Assembly: GCA_036782775.1 (NCBI GenBank)
Contig: DAIPYJ010000078.1
Coordinates: 1 to 13,307, forward strand
Source: CF-13 sp036782775
GTDB taxonomy: Bacteria; Chloroflexota; Dormibacteria; CF-121
DNA length: 13,307 bases
Direction: 5' to 3'
This document shows, one piece after another, positions 6,608 through 13,307 of this stretch. Under the pieces are notes generated by a model, which was not told the DNA's origin, searched no databases, and saw only the letters and a program-made list of their open reading frames with translations. Position 1 is the first letter of the stretch. Every line of letters begins with the position of its first letter. A program made the position numbers and the translations under genes.

Positions 6608-6642
6608 TCAGCAGCCTTACCGCTCGGTGTCGCTTTGTCCCG
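6600..6642. repeat. 8-base inverted repeat with 27-base spacer, over the -35 region
   Basis: CGGGACAA (6600-6607) and TTGTCCCG (6635-6642) are perfect reverse complements. One arm covers the -35 box of the secreted-protein promoter. The other lies upstream, between that promoter and the stop codon of the M20 gene at 6668. It may be a two-site operator or a long-loop hairpin ending the M20 operon; there is no T-run. Confidence 0.5.
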
Positions 6643-6667
6643 GGGAGATACCTCGGCCGCCTACGCT

Positions 6668-7885
6668 TCAGGCGGCCAGCGATACCAACGTAAGGGCCAG
6701 CAAGCAGGTGCGCTCGAGCAGACCCGATCGTGAGACGTTCTCCTGCCTGGTCATCAACTGACCACCCGGCGGCCCCATGCCGTCGATGACTGGAATCGCA
6801 TGCGCGAAGGCCGAGCTGCCTCCGGCGTTCGAGCCGATCACACCAAACTCGAGGTCCAGTGCGCGTCCGGCATTGACAACGGTTTGAATCAGCGGTTCGC
6901 TGGCCGCCGTCCTCATGACACCGGGCCGGTGTTCCGCACTGTTGATCTCGATCCGATACCCACCCGTCTCGAGACCTCCCAGCACCTCGCGGATCCGCCG
7001 GTCGAGGCTATGCCAGGCAGCTGAATCAGTGGCCCGAACATCGAGGGTGAAGTCGCACTCGCCGGGGAGGACGCTTCGTCGCCATCCCGCGCGTAACTGC
7101 GTTACGGTCACGAATCGGCGGCTGGCCGCGTCGCTCAAGCCCTCGAGCTGGTCGACGATGCTGGCAAAGCCTCTGATTGCGCTCAGGCCGGAGGCGTGGG
7201 CGGTGCCTGCGTGCGCCTCGCGACCAATGATCTTTGCCACGGCGACGCCGCAGCTGGCCCGCGATCCCATCAGGTTGCCGCCTTCTCGGGCGCATTCCAG
7301 GCAGATGCAGGCGGCGCTCTTCGCGGCTTCTGCCTCGATCACCGGACCGGACGCAAGGCTGCCGGCCTGTTCATCCGGCGACAGAATCACCGTGACGGGT
7401 GGATGGCGGAAGCCCAACTGATCGAGCATCGAAAAGGCCGCCACCAGGACGACGAGCCCACCCTTCATGTCGGCGATGCCGGGCCCGCTCGCCACGTCGC
7501 CCTTCGTTGTGTAGGGAAACTCCCGCGTGATCCCCGGTAAGAATGCCGTGTCGAGGTCTGCCAGGATCAGGACCGGATCGCCGGCGCCAGCAAGCGTAAG
7601 ACGCCGGACGTCCGAGACCTTTCCGTAGTCAAACCCAGGAAGCATCAGCTCGCGCAGCCACAGAGGAAGCTGTGAAACATCGGGACGAAGCACAGGGTTC
7701 TCTCGAAACCCCGCGGCGGAGAGCCGCTCGACAACGTTCTGCGCCACCGCAGCTACGCCGTCTGGCTGCGAGGCATGGCTCTCGGTCATGACCAGTTCTT
7801 CGAGCAGCCGCTCCATTTCCGCCTGCTGGTCGGATGCGGCTTTTCTCAGGGCATCGGCATGCGTCCGCAGTTCGGCGGCTTCCAA
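6668..7885 (-). CDS. M20-family peptidase/amidohydrolase homologue with altered metal site
   Basis: A 405-residue relative of carboxypeptidase G2 and other M20 amidohydrolases. Conserved landmarks, compared from memory with CPG2: Asp112 in LDTA (CPG2 Asp114), Asp139 in GPGIADMKGG (bridging Asp141), Glu172 in PDEQ (catalytic Glu175), Glu197 (Glu200), His225 in REAHAG (dimer-domain His229) and LDVR at 281-284. Three metal ligands are changed: His112 is Asp110, Glu176 is Gln173, and no His stands near the His385 position (GGQLMTRQE, 374-382). Residues about 61-98 look like an insertion. The start is uncertain: TTG 7885 gives operon-like spacing of 17 bases from the upstream stop, while ATG 7816 (382 residues) also fits. 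It is last in the seven-gene operon. It may be inactive, use another metal mode, or serve a binding role. Confidence 0.85.
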   Translation of the reverse strand: MEAAELRTHADALRKAASDQQAEMERLLEELVMTESHASQPDGVAAVAQNVVERLSAAGFRENPVLRPDVSQLPLWLRELMLPGFDYGKVSDVRRLTLAGAGDPVLILADLDTAFLPGITREFPYTTKGDVASGPGIADMKGGLVVLVAAFSMLDQLGFRHPPVTVILSPDEQAGSLASGPVIEAEAAKSAACICLECAREGGNLMGSRASCGVAVAKIIGREAHAGTAHASGLSAIRGFASIVDQLEGLSDAASRRFVTVTQLRAGWRRSVLPGECDFTLDVRATDSAAWHSLDRRIREVLGGLETGGYRIEINSAEHRPGVMRTAASEPLIQTVVNAGRALDLEFGVIGSNAGGSSAFAHAIPVIDGMGPPGGQLMTRQENVSRSGLLERTCLLALTLVSLAA

Positions 7886-7902
7886 AATGGGGCCGCCGCG
7901 CT

Positions 7903-9333
7903 CTAAGCCGCTGGCCTGAAACTCAGGCCGGGCGCCCGGCCGTCCTCGATCGGAATCGCCTCCTGGCGCGTTCCGCGGATGTACTTGCCGAAACCGCGCT
8001 GGCCAACCACCTTGCCATCCTTGGCGATGACGGTGCCGCGCAACATCGTCAGCACCGGCCCACCGCGGAAGGTCCACCCCTTGTAGGGCGTCCAGCCGAC
8101 CTTGCTGTAGGTGGCCTTGTCGTTCGGCTTGACCTCTTTGTCGAGGTCCACCAGGACGAGGTCCGCGTCGGAGCCAACCTGCAGCGCGCCTTTGCGCGGA
8201 TAGGCGCCGATGATGCGCGCGGCGTTCTCGGACACCAGCTGCACCAGGTGCGCCAACGAATAGCGGCCGTCGTGCATATCGGACAGCGCCAGCGACAGCA
8301 TGTACTCATACTGCGGACTGCCGAAGGGACCGGTCCATGGATCTTTGAGGAAGACTTCGAGGTCTTCCAGCGTGTGCGGGGCGTGGTCGCTATCGATCGT
8401 GTCCAGGGTGCCATCCCTCAAGGACTCCCAGATCGTCTTCATGCGGTCGGCATCCGCGGTGACGTAGCCGCCGGGAGCGGCGCGCGGGCCCTGCTCCTTC
8501 ACGTGCTCTTTCGTCAGGTGGTAGTACTTCGGGTCCACGGTGCAGGTGACCCGCTGACCACGGCCCTTCGCGGCTTTGATCAATCGAAGACTGCCGGCGG
8601 CATGCGTGTGGAGTAGATGCAGCCGCACGCCGGTCACCCGCTGCAGCTCCAGCAGGACCGCAACCGCGGAGCTCCAGACGATTTCATTCGTATAGATCTC
8701 GGAGAAGGTCGCCATGTCATGTGGCTTCCCCGCGTCCATCGCCTGCCGGGTCAGCACGTCCATCAGCGGCTGGTTGTAGGGGTGAACGCTGCAGTGGAGA
8801 CCGGTCTTCGTGATCGCCTGGAACGCCTCGAACACCTTTTCCGAATCGCCCATCGCAATCCGCGGATCGTGCGGATAGCCGCCGCTGACCTGGAACATCT
8901 TGAATCCGGTGACACCGGCCTCGGCGAGTTTCGGAATCTCGCCGAGCTTCGACGGCGAGGCCAGGTGGCCCCAGTCGACGATCGAATCGCGCTCCGCGAT
9001 TTTTCGTTTGGCTTCGAGCAGCTCCACGCTATCGGTCGGCGGATCGACATTAGGCATGTCGGTGAAGGTCGTGATGCCGCCGGCGGCCGCCGCCTGCGAG
9101 CAGGTGAAGAAGTCTTCTTTGTACTCATAGCCGGGCACGCGAGCATGGGCGTGAAGGTCGACCAGTCCGGGGAAGACGTGCAGGCCCTTCGCATCGATGA
9201 TCTCGCCGGCCTTCATCGATTCGCCTCGCGAGACGAAACCGGCGATTTTCTCGCCCTCGACGACCACGTCGGCCTCGACCGGCCCACCCGGTGAATGGAC
9301 GGTTCCCCCCGCAACCCGAATGGTCTCGCTCAT
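7903..9333 (-). CDS. Cyclic amidohydrolase of the dihydropyrimidinase/allantoinase/dihydroorotase group
   Basis: A 476-residue metal-dependent hydrolase expected to open a cyclic amide (hydantoin, dihydropyrimidine, allantoin or similar). The metal site is complete by motif: HAHAR at 61-65, Lys145 in GVTGFKMF as the carbamylated lysine, His184 in SVHPYN, His242 or His244 in LLHTHAAGS, and Asp316 in DSDHAPH. The N-terminal small beta domain ends at GLHVFPGLVDL. The C-terminal part closes with the usual KGALQVGSDADLVLVD strand, then a 476-residue end typical of the family. GGAG lies 9 bases before the ATG, which overlaps the upstream stop as ATGA. Exact substrate cannot be assigned: the group is known for shifting specificity. 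Context with a monooxygenase, a cupin and an M20 homologue favours catabolism over pyrimidine synthesis. Confidence 0.92.
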   Translation of the reverse strand: MSETIRVAGGTVHSPGGPVEADVVVEGEKIAGFVSRGESMKAGEIIDAKGLHVFPGLVDLHAHARVPGYEYKEDFFTCSQAAAAGGITTFTDMPNVDPPTDSVELLEAKRKIAERDSIVDWGHLASPSKLGEIPKLAEAGVTGFKMFQVSGGYPHDPRIAMGDSEKVFEAFQAITKTGLHCSVHPYNQPLMDVLTRQAMDAGKPHDMATFSEIYTNEIVWSSAVAVLLELQRVTGVRLHLLHTHAAGSLRLIKAAKGRGQRVTCTVDPKYYHLTKEHVKEQGPRAAPGGYVTADADRMKTIWESLRDGTLDTIDSDHAPHTLEDLEVFLKDPWTGPFGSPQYEYMLSLALSDMHDGRYSLAHLVQLVSENAARIIGAYPRKGALQVGSDADLVLVDLDKEVKPNDKATYSKVGWTPYKGWTFRGGPVLTMLRGTVIAKDGKVVGQRGFGKYIRGTRQEAIPIEDGRAPGLSFRPAA

Positions 9334-10382
9334 TTCTTCACTCCTTCCGCGGGCGCCAGCGCCGATTTGACGGCCGGAAGCACGCGCTCAGCAATCAGCT
9401 GCAGGCTTTCCTCGTACCGGTCGAACTGCCCCCGCAGGTCGAAGACGAAGTGGTCCACCTTGCGGTCTGCGATCTCGAGCACCTGCTCGACGACCTCGTT
9501 CGGCTCGCCGACGACGATGATGCCGCGCAGATCGTCAATCGTCTGGAAGGCGCCCGACTTCGGCTTGAGCCAGTACTTGCTGCCCTCCGATCCGGTCGAC
9601 AACGCCTGGACGTCGACGCCGCGCCGCGCGAGATTGCGGTCTTTCGCGATGCTGACCCGGGGAACGAAGGCGATCGTGGGCATCGGTCGTGACGCGGCTG
9701 CCGCCTGGTCCTTCATATAGGTGAGCCGATCGTCGAGCGTGTCGATCGGCGTCCCGCCCGGCATCCATCCGTCGTAGCTCGCGACGGCGGCGCGCACCGA
9801 GGCTCGCGTCGTCCCGCCATACCAGAGCGGAATGGGACGCACCGGCTTGGGCTGAATCGAGACGTTCTCGAAAGCAAAGCGTGGGCCGGCATGCGTGAGG
9901 TCGTCCTGCGCCCAGACCTTGCGCAGGACTTCGACCGTCTCGGCGAGGATCTCCCGCCGAAACTCGGCATCGAAGCCGGCGGCAGCGAGCTCGGCATGCT
10001 TGTGCCCGGTGCCCAGGCCGGCAATGACGCGTCCGCCGCTGAGATAGGAGAGCGCGGCGAGATCCTGGGCCAGCTTCAACGGCCAGCGAAGTGGGATAAG
10101 AACCGCCGTGCCGAGGTAGATGCGCGTGGTGACCGACGCGATCGCGGATAGCGCCATCAGCGGCTCGACAAAGGTAATGTCGGTGCCTTCGTGCGCGTGC
10201 GGCGTCCAGAGGAGGTGGTCGCGAACCCAGATGGCGTCGAAGCCCAGCTCTTCGACCATCGCCGAGCCGCGGACGATGCGATCGCGCGAGGCATTCGCTC
10301 CGAAATGCGGCAGCAGAACGCCGAAGGTCATCATCCCGTCGTGGCGATCGAGTGGACGAAGCGCGTCGACGTTCTGAGTCAT
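9330..10382 (-). CDS. Luciferase-like monooxygenase (LLM class, probably F420-dependent)
   Basis: A 350-residue TIM-barrel flavin/F420 oxidoreductase. The opening strand TFGVLLPHFG (19-28), then EELGFDAIWVRDHLLW, the RIYLGTAVLIPLRWPLKLAQDLA block and the GRVIAGLGTGHKHAE loop are typical of F420-type members of the LLM family. PIPLWYGGTTRASVRAAV and YDGWMPGG follow as in that group. It may be FMN- rather than F420-dependent; sequence alone does not settle this. The ATG at 10382 overlaps the cupin stop as TGATG, and its own stop overlaps the next start as ATGA. An internal ATG pair about 17 residues in is an alternative start. In this operon it could oxidise or open a heterocycle before the cyclic amidohydrolase acts, as RutA (also LLM) does for uracil; this analogy is inference. 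Confidence 0.9.
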   Translation of the reverse strand: MTQNVDALRPLDRHDGMMTFGVLLPHFGANASRDRIVRGSAMVEELGFDAIWVRDHLLWTPHAHEGTDITFVEPLMALSAIASVTTRIYLGTAVLIPLRWPLKLAQDLAALSYLSGGRVIAGLGTGHKHAELAAAGFDAEFRREILAETVEVLRKVWAQDDLTHAGPRFAFENVSIQPKPVRPIPLWYGGTTRASVRAAVASYDGWMPGGTPIDTLDDRLTYMKDQAAAASRPMPTIAFVPRVSIAKDRNLARRGVDVQALSTGSEGSKYWLKPKSGAFQTIDDLRGIIVVGEPNEVVEQVLEIADRKVDHFVFDLRGQFDRYEESLQLIAERVLPAVKSALAPAEGVKK

Positions 10383-10780
10383 CACTCGTCCACCAGCACG
10401 AAGTCGGGGTTGGCCGGCGCGTAGATCTCGATCACCTTCGCGGCGCCGTCGTCGACGACCGAAACGGAGTGCGGGACTCCGGCCGGGATCACGGCCGCAT
10501 CGCCCACCCGCACGACGTGATCCTTACCGTCGATGCGCAGCCGCACGACGCCATCAAGGACGAGGTAAAAGTTCTCGCTGGCGCTGTGCCGGTGGTACGG
10601 CCCCGGCCCCGCGCCGGCGCGGATTTCGTTGACGTGGATGTCGAGGCGGCTGCCCTGCGCCGGCCCGACCAGCTCACGAATGTCGCCCCGCCCGCCGCGC
10701 AGCTGCCGGTGCGAGCTGGTCTGCGGTCGTGAGACATGAACGGCCCGCGGCCCGGCCGACGTCTCGCGCGGCGAGGTCAC
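10382..10780 (-). CDS. Small single-domain cupin protein
   Basis: A 132-residue protein with one conserved cupin barrel at about 45-120. Motif 1 is PYHRHSASENFYLVLDG (His63, His65, Glu69) and motif 2 is DAAVIPAGVPHSV (His104), giving a complete 3-His/1-Glu metal site. The GTG start overlaps the permease stop as GTGA, and the end overlaps the next start as TGATG. Possible roles are a metal-dependent enzyme or a small-molecule-binding protein. Single cupins occur near amide catabolic genes, but the ureidoglycine aminohydrolase of allantoin pathways is normally a double cupin of about twice this length, so that assignment is not supported. Confidence 0.88.
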   Translation of the reverse strand: MTSPRETSAGPRAVHVSRPQTSSHRQLRGGRGDIRELVGPAQGSRLDIHVNEIRAGAGPGPYHRHSASENFYLVLDGVVRLRIDGKDHVVRVGDAAVIPAGVPHSVSVVDDGAAKVIEIYAPANPDFVLVDE

Positions 10781-11619
10781 GTTTCGTCGATCCCGTTGTA
10801 CTGCCAGCGATTGATGCGCTTCTGTGCAGCGCCAAGCACGGCGGTCAGGATGACGGAGATCGCAATGATTGCGATGATGGGGACGAACATGTTCGCCGTC
10901 TGAAAAGAGTTGGCGTAGTTCAGGATCATGCCGCCCAACCCGGTGACCACGACCAGGAACTCGGCGCCGATCACGCCCACGATCGCCTGGTACATGGCCA
11001 GCCGCACGCCGGCGAAGATGAAGGGAAAGGCAGCGGGCAGCACGATGGTGCGTGTCAGCTGGCGCTCGCTGGCGCAGAAGGCGCGGCCTACGTCGAGCAG
11101 GTCCTGGTCGACATTCTTCACGCCGGCCGAGGTGCTGATGATGACGGTGAAGACCGAAGCGAGGAACACGAGGACGACACGGACCAGCTCGTCGATCCCG
11201 AACCAGATGACGAGCAGCGGAATGATGGCGATCGTCGGAATCGCGTAGAGGAAGAACACCCAGGGGTCGAGCACGTCGTAGACGCGACGGAAGCGGCCCA
11301 TCACGATGCCGATCGTGACGCCGACGACGATGGCGGCCGCGTACCCAATCGCCCAGGCGCGCGCGCTGACCGCGATGGCGTCGCGAAGCTCGGGGGACGC
11401 GATGGCGAGGTTATAGAAGGCGCCGACGATGGCGCTGGGCGGGACGAGCAGCGCGGCGTTGACGTTCATGCCGAGCAGCTGCCACAGCGACAGGATCAGG
11501 ACCAGGGTCACCGCGCGGATCGTCCAGATGCCTTGCCAGGTCCGCGTGAAATGGTGGGCCCGCCCGTGGCGACGCACCGCCGGCTTGAGACTCGGAGCCG
11601 CTTGCACCACCGAGCTCAT
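10777..11619 (-). CDS. ABC transporter permease, NitT/TauT type (second of two)
   Basis: A 280-residue inner-membrane permease with about six hydrophobic segments from residue 32 to the end. The ATPase-contact loop reads GVKNVDQDLLDVGRAFCASE followed by LPAAFPFIFAGVRLA, in the usual place for SsuC/TauC-like permeases. The first segments match the family opening (LILSLWQLLG, then LLVPPSAIVGAFY). The ATG at 11619 overlaps the first permease's stop as TGATG, chosen over an in-frame start 27 bases upstream. The protein differs clearly from its neighbour, so the pore is probably a heterodimer. Substrates of this transporter class include sulfonates, nitrate, pyrimidines and other small anions or heterocycles; neighbouring genes suggest a nitrogen compound. 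Confidence 0.93.
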   Translation of the reverse strand: MSSVVQAAPSLKPAVRRHGRAHHFTRTWQGIWTIRAVTLVLILSLWQLLGMNVNAALLVPPSAIVGAFYNLAIASPELRDAIAVSARAWAIGYAAAIVVGVTIGIVMGRFRRVYDVLDPWVFFLYAIPTIAIIPLLVIWFGIDELVRVVLVFLASVFTVIISTSAGVKNVDQDLLDVGRAFCASERQLTRTIVLPAAFPFIFAGVRLAMYQAIVGVIGAEFLVVVTGLGGMILNYANSFQTANMFVPIIAIIAISVILTAVLGAAQKRINRWQYNGIDET

Positions 11620-12428
11620 CAGGTGTTTTCCACCTGGCGATTCCACTTCATCAGCCGGCTCTGGGTGAGGCGCACGAGACCGGCCAGCGTGATGCTGATC
11701 AGGCCGAGCAGGATCACCGGGCCCATCAATCGATCGGTCTGGAAGAAGCGGCCGTAGGCGAGCAGCAGGGCGCCGGTGCCGGTGATGGCCGCGGTCATCT
11801 CGGCGATCACGATCCCCTCCAGGGCGCGGGAGATCCCCAGGCGCAGCCCGTTGAAGACGAGCGGCATCGAGGCGGGGACGATGATGGTCCGAATCCGCTG
11901 CCAGCGCGTGGCGGTGAAGGCGCGTCCGGTGTCGACCAGCTCACGATCGACCGACTTCACGCCGATGAAGGTGTTGATGATGATGGGGAAGATGGCGGTC
12001 AGGATCGCCATCGCCACCCGCACCTCGAGGCCGATGCCCAGCCACAGGATCATGACCGGCACCAGCACGATGCGGGGCGTCGAGTAGAGCGCGCTGACGT
12101 AGGGGTTGAGCGCGATCTCGATGACGCGGCTGAGTCCCATGGCAAAGCCGATCGCGATGCCAACCACCGCGGCGATGCCGAAGCCCAGCACCAGGCCGAG
12201 CATCGTCGACGCAAGCGCCGGCAGCAGCTCGTTCCTAACGACGGCGGTCTGGTAAAAACCGGCCGCGATCGCGGTTGGATACGAGGTAAAGAGCGGCTTC
12301 TGGCGTCCGATGACCTCCCAGAGGACGAGCACCGCGATCACCGAGATGATCTGGAGGCTGCGGCTCGAGGTCACCGCGCTTCGCGAACGGCGCCAGGTAC
12401 GCCGTTCCATCGCCAGCGTCGGCCTCAA
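11619..12428 (-). CDS. ABC transporter permease, NitT/TauT type (first of two)
   Basis: A permease of up to 269 residues. Hydrophobic segments run from about residue 26 (LQIISVIAVLVLWEVIG) to near the C-terminus. The coupling loop GVKSVDRELVDTGRAFTATRWQ followed by VPASMPLVFNGLRLG marks the ATPase contact. It belongs to the same family as the next gene but is clearly divergent from it in sequence, so this is not a recent duplication. The start is uncertain: TTG 12428 overlaps the ATPase stop and follows GGAGA with no spacing, while ATG 12410 (263 residues) lacks a good ribosome site. Overlapping junctions elsewhere in the operon tip the choice to 12428. Confidence 0.9.
   Translation of the reverse strand: MRPTLAMERRTWRRSRSAVTSSRSLQIISVIAVLVLWEVIGRQKPLFTSYPTAIAAGFYQTAVVRNELLPALASTMLGLVLGFGIAAVVGIAIGFAMGLSRVIEIALNPYVSALYSTPRIVLVPVMILWLGIGLEVRVAMAILTAIFPIIINTFIGVKSVDRELVDTGRAFTATRWQRIRTIIVPASMPLVFNGLRLGISRALEGIVIAEMTAAITGTGALLLAYGRFFQTDRLMGPVILLGLISITLAGLVRLTQSRLMKWNRQVENT
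11620..11636 (-). promoter_or_regulatory. Hairpin covering the ribosome site at the permease-permease junction
   Basis: CAGGTG (11636-11631 read on minus) and CACCTG (11625-11620) form a perfect 6-base stem with loop GAAAA. The stem contains the AGGTGG that would serve as ribosome site for the second permease and ends at its ATG (11619). Ribosomes finishing the first permease would melt it, so it could enforce coupled translation. It is short and could be chance. Confidence 0.45.
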
Positions 12429-13276
12429 TCTCCTGACCCTGTCGGTGCCGCGTCCGTGCCGGCCGCCATCTCGCGCCGCAAGATGGTCCAGATGCGGGCG
12501 CGGAGATCGGCAAACTCGGGGTCGGTGCGGACGTCGTACTGCCAGCGAGGGCGACGCAGCGAGACGTCGAATTCATTGACGATTCGTCCCGGGCGCGTCC
12601 CCATCACGATGATCCGGTCGGAGAGGTAGATCGCTTCGTCGATCGAGTGGGTGATGAAGAGCACCGTCAGCCGCCCGCTTTCGACGATCTTTTCCAGCTC
12701 GCCCTGCAGGTACTCACGGTTGAGCGCGTCGAGCGCACCGAACGGCTCGTCCATCAGTAGCACGCGCGGCCGCACCGCCAGCGCGCGGGCGATACCGACG
12801 CGCTGCCGCATGCCTCCCGACAGCTGGCCGGGGAAATAGCCTTCGTAGCCCTCGAGTCCCAGGAGTTTCAAGTACTCGGTGGCGCGCGTGTTGCGCTGGT
12901 CCTTGGGCATGCCCTGGATCTCCAACCCATAGGCGGCGTTGGCCAGCACGGTCCGCCAGGGGAAGAGGTTGAAGTGCTGAAAGACGATCGCCTTGTCGGT
13001 CGAGGGGCCGAGGCTTTCTTTCCCGTCGACGAACACGTCGCCCGAGGTGGGGGAGAGCAGGCCGCCGACGATGCGCAGCAGGGTCGTCTTGCCGCAGCCG
13101 CTTGGACCGATGACGGTGACGAACTCGCCGGGCGCGACGTCGAGGCTGACATCGTGCAGCGCGGGCTGGCTCGCGCCGGAGAAGCTGCGCGTGACGTTGC
13201 GAACGCTGAGCATGCTCGCCGCGCTAACGGGTTTTCGTGCCTCCATCCCGACCACTACTGGACGCGCAGCCGGCAT
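12425..13276 (-). CDS. ABC transporter ATPase, NitT/TauT (SsuB/TauB) type
   Basis: A 283-residue nucleotide-binding subunit with all motifs: Walker A GPSGCGKT (57-64), Q-loop Gln100 in FQHFNLFPWRTV, signature LSGGMRQR (152-159), Walker B VLLMDEPFGALD (172-183) and H-loop His210 in THSIDEA. HFNLFPWRTV after the Q-loop is typical of sulfonate/nitrate/taurine-class importers. It pairs with the two permeases encoded downstream. No substrate-binding protein is in the window; one may lie to the right. The start is uncertain. ATG 13276 follows GGTGGAGC, with ATG 13246 and 13213 as alternatives, and an in-frame TAG upstream rules out a longer form. The stop overlaps the first permease start. Confidence 0.93.
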   Translation of the reverse strand: MPAARPVVVGMEARKPVSAASMLSVRNVTRSFSGASQPALHDVSLDVAPGEFVTVIGPSGCGKTTLLRIVGGLLSPTSGDVFVDGKESLGPSTDKAIVFQHFNLFPWRTVLANAAYGLEIQGMPKDQRNTRATEYLKLLGLEGYEGYFPGQLSGGMRQRVGIARALAVRPRVLLMDEPFGALDALNREYLQGELEKIVESGRLTVLFITHSIDEAIYLSDRIIVMGTRPGRIVNEFDVSLRRPRWQYDVRTDPEFADLRARIWTILRREMAAGTDAAPTGSGD

Positions 13277-13307
13277 GCTCCACCATACCTACGGTGCATC
13301 GACAAGA

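Noticed and set aside
7834..9294. Two plus-strand open frames across the cyclic amidohydrolase
   Set aside because: They are antisense to a gene with a complete set of active-site motifs and have no ribosome sites or domains.
6668..10780. Standard allantoin operon (allantoinase, allantoate amidohydrolase, ureidoglycine aminohydrolase)
   Set aside because: The cupin is half the expected double-cupin length, the M20 protein lacks key metal ligands, and an LLM oxidoreductase is not part of that pathway. Only the general theme of cyclic amide breakdown is kept.
10729..11757. Plus-strand open frame of 342 codons over the permeases
   Set aside because: It is antisense to two clear membrane permeases. 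Its Asp/His/Arg-rich product is the usual mirror of hydrophobic codons.

Overview
This 13.3 kb window is GC-rich bacterial chromosome, densely packed with genes. I see no tRNA, rRNA, CRISPR array, transposase or integrase. Three features point to a free-living, probably soil-type lineage near Chloroflexota/Dormibacterota or Actinomycetota: a selenocysteine formate dehydrogenase, a RskA-type anti-sigma factor and an F420/flavin luciferase-like oxidoreductase. The two clearest promoters have TTGnCn -35 boxes and TAnnnT -10 boxes. The phylum guess is weak and rests on gene content only.

Left edge to about 1.6 kb (minus strand): the N-terminal half of a Tat-exported, membrane-type formate dehydrogenase alpha subunit (FdnG-like), cut by the window edge. 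An in-frame TGA at 1005-1007 is almost certainly selenocysteine. It lies in the conserved context ARV-U-HGPTV, and a hairpin with the right geometry starts 14 bases downstream of the TGA's first base. A good sigma-70 promoter lies upstream. About 1.9 to 3.1 kb (plus strand): two LuxR-type HTH proteins without receiver domains. One is fused to a five-helix membrane domain; the other is a small HTH-only protein.

About 3.1 to 5.9 kb (minus strand): a tight four-gene unit transcribed as DUF4331 protein, Tat-signal protein, ECF sigma factor, RskA-like anti-sigma factor. The arrangement suggests a SigK/RskA-type signalling pair made together with proteins that are candidates for its targets or inputs. 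About 6.0 to 6.6 kb (minus strand): a stand-alone gene for a small secreted protein with four cysteines, with its own promoter and terminator.

About 6.7 to 13.3 kb (minus strand): a seven-gene operon in which most neighbours overlap by 1 to 4 bases. The order is ABC ATPase, two different NitT/TauT-type permeases, a small cupin, a luciferase-like monooxygenase, a dihydropyrimidinase/allantoinase-type cyclic amidohydrolase, and an M20 peptidase homologue. Together they look like an uptake and breakdown route for a small cyclic amide or N-heterocycle. The substrate cannot be read from sequence, and no substrate-binding protein lies in the window. The M20 protein has lost three of its usual metal ligands, so the last step may be unusual or non-catalytic. 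This operon is the best candidate for an undescribed system here.
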